The notes beneath the pieces were generated by a model that did no database searches, was not told where the DNA came from, and worked only from the letters and a program-made list of their open reading frames with translations. Made by a program: the position numbers and the translations under genes. This document shows, in pieces, positions 58,036 to 64,000 of a DNA stretch of 64,000 nucleotides (position 1 is its first letter; every line of letters begins with the position of its first letter). Source of the stretch: Luteibacter pinisoli. GTDB lineage: Bacteria > Pseudomonadota > Gammaproteobacteria > Xanthomonadales > Rhodanobacteraceae. The DNA is taken from the NCBI RefSeq assembly GCF_006385595.1, contig NZ_CP041046.1, forward strand, positions 3,224,001 through 3,288,000, given 5' to 3'.

Positions 58036-58085
58036 TACGAATCGCCTCAAATCAAGGGTTTACGCATTATTTTCTGCGAGTATGC

Positions 58086-59027
58086 CTATGAATTGCTGAC
58101 GCCGTGCGGCACGTGGCCCGTGGCCACGACACGGCGGGCGGATTCCACATTGGCGGGGCTATCGTCGAAGAAGATGTCGGCGCCGAAGGCGTCGAGGAAC
58201 GGACCCTTGTCGCGACCACCGAGGAACAGCGCTTCGTCGATGCGGACGCCCCAGCGGCGCAGCGTGAGGATCACGCGCTTGTGGGCGGGCGCGGAGCGTG
58301 CCGTAACCAGGGCCGTGCGGATCGGCGAGGTCTCGGCGGGGAACGCCGCCTGGAGGCGATGCAACGCCGAGAGAAAGCCACGGAACGGGCCGCCGGAGAG
58401 CGGCTCGGCCCAGAGTTCGGTCTCGTTGCGGTGGAACGCATCCAGGCCCTGCTCCTGCGACACCCGTTCGCCCTCGTCGCCGAAGATCACCGCGTCACCG
58501 TCGAAGGCGATGCGCAGCTGCTCGGTGGACCGGGGCGGCGCGATGGAGGGCAGGATCGTCGCCGCCGCGACGCCGGCGCGCAGCGCGCGGCCCACGTCCT
58601 CGGCGTTGGCCGACAGGAACAGGTCGGCCTTGAACGGAGCGATGTAATCGGAGGTCGGCGCGCCGCTGGTGAAGGCCGCACGCGAGATGCCCAGGCCGTA
58701 ATGCTGGATGGCGTTGAAGATGCGCAGGCCGGTATCACCGGAATTGCGCGAAAGCAGGATCACTTCCACCGCGGGCAGGTCGCCCGAGAGCTTGTTCAGG
58801 CCCAGCAGCTTCTGCACGAGCGGGAACGCGACGCCGGGCTTGAGCAGCTCGTCTTCGTGCTCGATCTGGTACGTGCGGTACGCATCCAGGCCGTCGCGCT
58901 CGAACAGCTCATGGCTGCTCCCCATGTCGAACAGCGCGCGCGACGAAATCGCCACCACGAGGCGGTTATCGCCGACGGATGATTCGGCGTGGGCGCTACT
59001 GGGCTGGGTTTCGTCGGGGGCGTTCAT
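58086..59027 (-). CDS. 5'-nucleotidase (cytosolic NT5C1-like, PF06189 family)
   Basis: 313 residues. Starts NRLVVAISSRALFDMGSSHELFERDGLDAYRTYQIEHEDE, with the family's substrate-binding N-terminus, then VEVILLSRNSGDTGLRIFNAIQHYGLGISRAAFTSG, the HAD-like IAFDGDAVIFGDEGE and the acidic FFDDSPANVESA. It should dephosphorylate nucleoside monophosphates in the cytoplasm. The SSPxH-like tail and Pro-rich N-terminal ~18 residues are variable. Lies 24 bases downstream of nadK in the same direction; a joint transcript is likely. Confidence 0.88.
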   Translation of the reverse strand: MNAPDETQPSSAHAESSVGDNRLVVAISSRALFDMGSSHELFERDGLDAYRTYQIEHEDELLKPGVAFPLVQKLLGLNKLSGDLPAVEVILLSRNSGDTGLRIFNAIQHYGLGISRAAFTSGAPTSDYIAPFKADLFLSANAEDVGRALRAGVAAATILPSIAPPRSTEQLRIAFDGDAVIFGDEGERVSQEQGLDAFHRNETELWAEPLSGGPFRGFLSALHRLQAAFPAETSPIRTALVTARSAPAHKRVILTLRRWGVRIDEALFLGGRDKGPFLDAFGADIFFDDSPANVESARRVVATGHVPHGVSNS

Positions 59028-59051
59028 GGCGTGGCGGTCCGTGGGTATCGG

Positions 59052-59810
59052 CTACAGCGCGAACTGCTCATCGAGGATGCGCTGCTGCAGGTTGTGTTCC
59101 GGGTCGAACAGCAGCCGTACGCCGTGGCGGCGACTCTGGCGGATGTCCACCGTGCGCACGTCACGCACTTCGTGGAAATCGGCGGTGGCGCTGATCGGCC
59201 GCTTGTTCGGGTCTTTCGTGTCAAAGCCCACCTTGGCCGCGTGCGGCAGGATGGCGCCGCGCCAGCGTCGCGGACGGAACGGGCTGATTGGCGTGAGCGC
59301 CAGCACGTTGGCGTCCAGCGGCAGGATCGGGCCGTGGGCCGACAGGTTGTAGGCGGTGGACCCGGCCGGCGTGGCGACAAGGATGCCGTCGCACACCAGT
59401 TCGTCCAGCTTCACCTCGCCGTTCAGGCGCACCTGCAGATGGGCGGCCTGGTTGCTCTGGCGCAGCAGGGCCACTTCGTTGAAGGCAAGCGCGCGGTGCT
59501 CCACGCCATCGCAGCAGATGCAATGCATCTCCAGCGGGTGCAGGACGGCCGGATGCGCCCGCTCGATACGCTCGACCAGGCCTTCAGGCTCGTGCTTGTT
59601 CATCAGGAAGCCAAGCCGGCCCAGCTTCATCCCGTAGAACGGAATGCCGAGGGCGCGGTGGGCATGCAGGGTGCGCAGCATGAAGCCGTCGCCACCGAGC
59701 GAGACGATGATCTCGGCATCGGCGGGCTCAACACCGCCGTAGCGCTTGTCGAGCACCACGCGGGCGCGCTGGGCGACATCGGTTTCGCTGGCAACAAAGG
59801 CTAGGCGCAT
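59052..59810 (-). CDS. nadK: NAD kinase
   Basis: 252 residues, at the short end for the family. IVSLGGDGFMLRTLHAH carries the GGDG ATP-binding and catalytic motif; FYGMKLGRLGFLMN (the family's N-terminal GxxGFL region); FNEVALLRQSNQAAHLQVRLN; and the NAD-binding DGILVATPAGSTAYNLSAHGPIL. It phosphorylates NAD to NADP. Followed by the 5'-nucleotidase gene. Confidence 0.94.
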   Translation of the reverse strand: MRLAFVASETDVAQRARVVLDKRYGGVEPADAEIIVSLGGDGFMLRTLHAHRALGIPFYGMKLGRLGFLMNKHEPEGLVERIERAHPAVLHPLEMHCICCDGVEHRALAFNEVALLRQSNQAAHLQVRLNGEVKLDELVCDGILVATPAGSTAYNLSAHGPILPLDANVLALTPISPFRPRRWRGAILPHAAKVGFDTKDPNKRPISATADFHEVRDVRTVDIRQSRRHGVRLLFDPEHNLQQRILDEQFAL

Positions 59811-59852
59811 GGCGGGCTGCGTAAAGGACCAAGCCGGAGCTTAGCAGCAAGA

Positions 59853-59872
59853 GGCCCCGCCGAAGCGGGGCC
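59853..59872 (-). terminator. Hairpin terminator of the glutamate dehydrogenase gene
   Basis: GGCCCCGC-TTCG-GCGGGGCC on the minus strand, nine bases after the dehydrogenase stop; a UUCG-type tetraloop on a strong eight-base stem. The following T-tract is weak (TCTTGCTGC). Confidence 0.7.
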
Positions 59873-59880
59873 CCTGTTCG

Positions 59881-62800
59881 TTACACCGGGATCTGCGCCA
59901 GCTGGGCCAGGCGGCGGACGGCGACCGAAGCGATCGGGTAGTCGGCGTTCTGGGTGAGGATCTCGGCGAGCATGCTGCGGGTGTACTTCAGCGTGGCATC
60001 GTCGCGTTCCAGCCAGGCCTTCACCGGGCTCACGTCGGTGCGGTCACCGGCGATGGAGAGCACCTGCAGGGCCAGGGCGCGATGCTGGGCATTGAGCTCG
60101 TCCAGCAGCGAACCGCGGGCCTGGGCGTGCCACGCCCCTTCCACCGGCAACGCCTCGATCTGACCGCGCAGCCATTCCAGGTCCAGGGCTTCGCCCAGTT
60201 CATAGAACACCTTGGCCACCGTGGCGATGTCCTTGCCGCTCTGCTTCGACACTTCGACCATGTCGAGTGCCGCACGCAGCACCGGAACCCGGGCCAGGCG
60301 CACGGCCAGTTCGGTGGGGATGCCGAAGCCTTCCCACTTTTCCTGGCTGGCTTCGAAATCGCCACGACCGGTGTCGGTGAGCGCGTCCGGCAGGGCCTTG
60401 CGCAGGGTGGTTACCCCGGCCGCGTAACGGTCGACGTTGGCCGCGATATCCAGCGAACCGCCCGGACGGTTGAGCAGCCAGCGGGTCAGGTGGCGCAGCA
60501 GCGACCAGATCTGCAGGATCGCGTCGATCTGCGTGTCTTCGGCCACCTTGCCATCCAGCGCCTCCAGCTCAGCCCAGAGATCGCGGGCATCGAGGATTTC
60601 GCGCGCCGCCGTGTACGCCTTGGCAATGGACGCCGGGCCGTGGCCCGTGTCTTCCTGCATGCGCATCATGAACGTGGCGCCCATGCGGTTGATCGTCGAG
60701 TTGGTCACCGCCGTGGCGATGATCTCGCGCTTCAGGCGATGGCGCTGCATGTGCTCGGCGTACTTCTCGTGCAGCGGCACGGGGAAGTAACGCACCAGCT
60801 CGCGCGACAGGTACGGATCTTCCGGCACGTCCGAATCCAGCAGCTGCTGGAACAGGCGGATCTTGTCGTACGAGAGCAGCACCGACAGTTCCGGACGGGT
60901 CATGCCCTGGGCACGCTGCTTGCGCTCGGCAAGCTCCGCGGCGGTGGGCAGCGACTCCACGGCACGGTCGAGCAGCCCTTCGGCCTCCAGCGTGCTGATG
61001 AAGTGCGCCATCGAGCCCAGGCGGCGCACCGACTGGTGCTCCATGACGGTGATGGCCTGGTTCTGGCGGTAGTTATCCCAGAGCACGAGGCGGCCCACTT
61101 CGTCCGTCATCTCGGCCAGCTGCTTGTTGCGGCCTTCGAAGGTGAGCTCACCACGCTGCACGGCGTCGTTCAGCAGGATCTTGATGTTCACCTCGTGATC
61201 GGAGGTGTCCACGCCCGCGGAGTTGTCGATGAAGTCCGTATTCATCAACACGCCGGCCTGCGCGGCCTCGATGCGGCCCTTCTGGGTCATGCCCAGGTTG
61301 CCGCCTTCGCCGATCACCTTGCAGCGCAGCTCATTGCCGTTGACGCGCAGCGCGTTGTTCGCGCGGTCGCCGACCTCGGCATGGGTTTCGCTGGTGGCCT
61401 TCACGTAGGTGCCGATGCCGCCGTTCCACAGGAGGTCCACCGGCGCCTTGAGGATGGCCGAGAGCAGGTCGTTCGGCGCCATGTGGGTGGCGTCGGCACG
61501 GATGCCCAGCACCGCCTTCACCTCGGCCGACACCGGAATGGACTTGGCGCTGCGCGGGTACACGCCACCGCCCGCGGAGATCAGCGACTTGTCGTAGTCC
61601 TCCCACGACGAACGCGGCAGCGCGAACATGCGCTGGCGCTCGACAAAGCTCTTCGCCGCATCCGGATTCGGGTCGAGGAAGATGTGGCGGTGGTCGAACG
61701 CGGCCAGCAGGCGGATGTGCTCGGAGAGCAGCATGCCGTTGCCGAACACGTCGCCGGACATATCACCCACGCCCACGGTCGTGAAGTCCTGGGTCTGGCT
61801 ATCCCGGCCCATGGCACGGAAGTGGCGCTTGACCGACTCCCACGCGCCCTTGGCGGTGATGCCCATGCCCTTGTGGTCGTAACCGTTCGAGCCGCCCGAT
61901 GCGAACGCGTCGTCCAGCCAGAAGCCGTGCTCGGTGGAGATCGCGTTGGCGATATCGGAGAACGTCGCCGTGCCCTTGTCCGCGGCGACGACCAGGTACG
62001 GATCGTCGTTGTCGTGGCGGACCACGTCGTGCGGCGGGACGACCTTGCCTTCGACCAGGTTATCGGTGATGTCGAGCAGGCCGTTGATGAACATGCGATA
62101 GCACGCGATGCCCTCGGCCAGCTGCGCGTCACGATCGCCGCCCACCGGCGGACGCTTCACGAAGAAGCCGCCCTTCGAACCCACCGGCACGATGACGGTG
62201 TTTTTCACCATCTGCGCCTTCACCAGGCCAAGCACTTCCGTACGGAAATCCTCGCGGCGATCCGACCAGCGCAGGCCGCCGCGCGCGACGGAACCGAAGC
62301 GCAGGTGGATGCCTTCCACGCGCGGGGCGTACACGAAGATCTCGCGGTACGGCACCGGCTTGGCCAGCTCGGGCACCTGGTGGCTGTCGAACTTGAAGGC
62401 GATATAGGCGCGGTATGCACCGTCAAAGGCCTGGAAGAAGCTGGTGCGCAGGGTGGCATGCACCAGCGAGATGAAGCTGCGCAGGATGCGGTCTTCGTCG
62501 AGGCTGGAGACGTTGTCGAGCAGCGCGTTGATCGCCTCCTCGACGGCCGCGGCCTGCTGGTCGCGCGGCAGGGCGAGAGCGGCAATGAGATTGCCGATCA
62601 GCGCCGGATGCGTCGCCAGCGTGTCCTGGTCGATCAGGGCGTGCATCTCGTGCGAGAGCATGCCCTCGGCGTAAGCGCGCTCCTTCTCATTCATGTTCTC
62701 GCGGCGTGGATCGAAGCGCGCGTTGAACATTTCGATGATCAGCCCGGCGATGGCCGGGTAGCGGTTCAGGGCGTCTTCCATGTACGCCTGGGAGAACGCG

Positions 62801-64000
62801 ACGCCGGTCTGCAGCAGGTACTTGCAGTAGCCGCGCAGGACGGCCACCTGGCGCCAGTTGAGCTTGGCGCCGAGGACGAGGCGGTTGAAGCCGTCGTTCT
62901 CCGCGTTGCCGCGCCAGATCTGCTCGAAGGCGTCTTCGAAGATGGTGCCCACCTGCGAGACGTCGAACGCCAGGCGACCCACCGGCTGCACTTCGAAATC
63001 CTGGATGTACAGCGAGCCTTCGCCCACCTTCACTTCGTACATGTGCTCGGTGAGCACGCGCAGGCCGAGGTTCTCCAGCTGCGGCAGCACTTCGGAGAGC
63101 GCGATGTCCGATCCCGAACGGTAGACCTTGAAGCGCAGCTCTTCCGGACGGTGCGGCGGGTGGTAGAACGACATGCTGATCGCATCGGGGCCATCGAGGC
63201 CCGCCAGCGAACGGACGTCGGCCGCGGCGACAGCCGGGGACACTTCGTCCACGTAGCCGGCCGGCAGCGACTTGCCATAGCGGTTGGCCAGGATGATGCC
63301 CTGCTGCTCACCGGCGGTTTCCACCAGCTGGTCGCGCAATTCGTCATACCAGTTGCGGGCGATCGAGGTGATCTTGGCCTCGATCTCCGCGGCGTCGTAC
63401 ACCGGATGGTCGCCGATGCGCGGACGCACGACGACATGCAGGCGCACCAGGGCGGCTTCACCCATCAGCACCGCGGAATCCACGTGCTCGCCATGGAACG
63501 CTTCGCGAAGCACGGCTTCGACGCGCTCGCGCACGGTGGTGTTGAAGCGATCGCGCGGGATGAACACCAGGCAGGAGAAGAACCGGCCGTAGCTGTCGCG
63601 GCGGATGAACAGGCGGGTGCGCGTACGCTGGGCCAGCTCGAGCAGGCCGGAGGCCAGCGCGAAGAGCTCATCGGTGCTGCACTGGAACAGCTCATCGCGC
63701 GGCAGCGTGTCGAGGATGTGCTGCAGCGCCTTGCCCGAGTGCGAATCGCGCTTCAGGCCCGAGCGCGCCATCACGGCCTCGCACTTGTCGCGGACCAGCG
63801 GCACGTGCTGCGGGTGAGCCATGTAGGCGTTGGACGAGAACAGGCCCAGGAAGCGCTGCTCGGCCACCGGGCGGCCGTTGCCGTCGAAGCGCAGGACGCC
63901 GATGTAATCCATGTAGCCCGCGCGGTGGATCGGCGAGCGGGCGTTGGTCTTGGTCAGGATGATCGCGTCGGTGGCACCGGAGCGCGGCAGCTCGCTGGCG
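59881..64000 (-). CDS. gdh: NAD-specific glutamate dehydrogenase (large GDH180-class), C-terminal part
   Basis: The open frame extends without break to the right edge; residues before the first in-window ATG (63912) read ATDAIILTKTNARSPIHRAGY, so the 5' end lies outside. About 1370 residues are visible of an enzyme usually near 1600. Regulatory ACT-like N-terminal segments are followed by the catalytic core: RFGSVARGGLRWSDRREDFRTEVLGLVKAQMVKN, PVGSKGGFFVKRP, ANAISTEHGFWLDDAFASGG, VGVGDMSGDVFGNGMLL, GGGVYPRSAKSI and LLWNGGIGTYVKA. It converts glutamate to 2-oxoglutarate with NAD, which fits the amino-acid catabolic theme. C-terminus complete, followed by a hairpin terminator. Confidence 0.93.
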   Translation of the reverse strand, partial: ASELPRSGATDAIILTKTNARSPIHRAGYMDYIGVLRFDGNGRPVAEQRFLGLFSSNAYMAHPQHVPLVRDKCEAVMARSGLKRDSHSGKALQHILDTLPRDELFQCSTDELFALASGLLELAQRTRTRLFIRRDSYGRFFSCLVFIPRDRFNTTVRERVEAVLREAFHGEHVDSAVLMGEAALVRLHVVVRPRIGDHPVYDAAEIEAKITSIARNWYDELRDQLVETAGEQQGIILANRYGKSLPAGYVDEVSPAVAAADVRSLAGLDGPDAISMSFYHPPHRPEELRFKVYRSGSDIALSEVLPQLENLGLRVLTEHMYEVKVGEGSLYIQDFEVQPVGRLAFDVSQVGTIFEDAFEQIWRGNAENDGFNRLVLGAKLNWRQVAVLRGYCKYLLQTGVAFSQAYMEDALNRYPAIAGLIIEMFNARFDPRRENMNEKERAYAEGMLSHEMHALIDQDTLATHPALIGNLIAALALPRDQQAAAVEEAINALLDNVSSLDEDRILRSFISLVHATLRTSFFQAFDGAYRAYIAFKFDSHQVPELAKPVPYREIFVYAPRVEGIHLRFGSVARGGLRWSDRREDFRTEVLGLVKAQMVKNTVIVPVGSKGGFFVKRPPVGGDRDAQLAEGIACYRMFINGLLDITDNLVEGKVVPPHDVVRHDNDDPYLVVAADKGTATFSDIANAISTEHGFWLDDAFASGGSNGYDHKGMGITAKGAWESVKRHFRAMGRDSQTQDFTTVGVGDMSGDVFGNGMLLSEHIRLLAAFDHRHIFLDPNPDAAKSFVERQRMFALPRSSWEDYDKSLISAGGGVYPRSAKSIPVSAEVKAVLGIRADATHMAPNDLLSAILKAPVDLLWNGGIGTYVKATSETHAEVGDRANNALRVNGNELRCKVIGEGGNLGMTQKGRIEAAQAGVLMNTDFIDNSAGVDTSDHEVNIKILLNDAVQRGELTFEGRNKQLAEMTDEVGRLVLWDNYRQNQAITVMEHQSVRRLGSMAHFISTLEAEGLLDRAVESLPTAAELAERKQRAQGMTRPELSVLLSYDKIRLFQQLLDSDVPEDPYLSRELVRYFPVPLHEKYAEHMQRHRLKREIIATAVTNSTINRMGATFMMRMQEDTGHGPASIAKAYTAAREILDARDLWAELEALDGKVAEDTQIDAILQIWSLLRHLTRWLLNRPGGSLDIAANVDRYAAGVTTLRKALPDALTDTGRGDFEASQEKWEGFGIPTELAVRLARVPVLRAALDMVEVSKQSGKDIATVAKVFYELGEALDLEWLRGQIEALPVEGAWHAQARGSLLDELNAQHRALALQVLSIAGDRTDVSPVKAWLERDDATLKYTRSMLAEILTQNADYPIASVAVRRLAQLAQIPV

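Noticed and set aside
1..64000. CRISPR array, complete insertion sequence or prophage
   Set aside because: No regularly spaced repeats, transposase or phage structural genes were seen on either strand.

Overview
The window is GC-rich chromosomal DNA, dense with genes that often overlap by 1-4 bases. The gene content (a DUF3014 protein, an aryl-polyene/xanthomonadin-type pigment operon, a fused branched-chain 2-oxoacid dehydrogenase E1, an NAD-specific 180-kDa-class glutamate dehydrogenase, an RDD protein) fits a gammaproteobacterium of the Xanthomonadales/Lysobacterales, most likely Rhodanobacteraceae (Luteibacter/Dyella-like). This assignment is an inference from gene families, not from a database search.

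Layout. 1-2.9 kb: partial DUF3014 protein, RDD membrane protein, orphan ExbD and a frameshifted SGNH esterase. 2.9-7.2 kb: a visibly AT-richer island that truncates a LysR-type regulator and carries a two-gene Hachiman anti-phage system (hamA, hamB) followed by a DUF3223 gene. 7.2-13.5 kb: fused isobutyryl-CoA mutase IcmF, an alpha/beta hydrolase, a WXXGXW repeat protein and leucine dehydrogenase. 13.8-23.9 kb: an eleven-gene, translationally coupled aryl-polyene-type operon (ACP, glycosyltransferase, LolA-like carrier, MMPL exporter, two ketosynthases, acyltransferase, a membrane/hot-dog fusion, thioesterase, dehydratase, ketoreductase), then a FUSC-type transporter. 26-38 kb: isovaleryl-CoA dehydrogenase, a subtilisin autotransporter, thiolase, an alanine-zipper lipoprotein, the methylcrotonyl-CoA carboxylase carboxyltransferase subunit, xseA, an aldehyde dehydrogenase and a flavin disulfide reductase. 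38.3-39.7 kb: tRNA-Arg(CCT) and a 0.9-kb insert bounded by an exact 36-bp copy of the tRNA 5' half. 39.7-42 kb: two nucleotide-sugar genes. 42-49.2 kb: ALDH7-type dehydrogenase, methyltransferase, pyrD, murB and ppk. 49.3-56.8 kb: diguanylate cyclase, fused BCKDH E1, GST, a broken GNAT gene, glutaryl-CoA dehydrogenase and a DMT permease. 56.9-58.1 kb: two paralogous putative small-RNA genes flanking an orphan gene. 58.1-64 kb: 5'-nucleotidase, NAD kinase and the C-terminal part of NAD-glutamate dehydrogenase, which runs off the right edge.

Function. Scattered loci together cover much of branched-chain amino-acid catabolism: leucine dehydrogenase, E1, isovaleryl-CoA dehydrogenase, carboxyltransferase, thiolase and IcmF. 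The ALDH7-type enzyme and glutaryl-CoA dehydrogenase suggest lysine degradation. The pigment operon would build and export a membrane polyene. The most distinctive features are the Hachiman island with its extra DUF3223 gene, the tandem promoter-hairpins-terminator small-RNA units around an orphan gene, the tRNA-half duplication, and two conserved genes broken by small indels (pseudogenes or sequencing errors).
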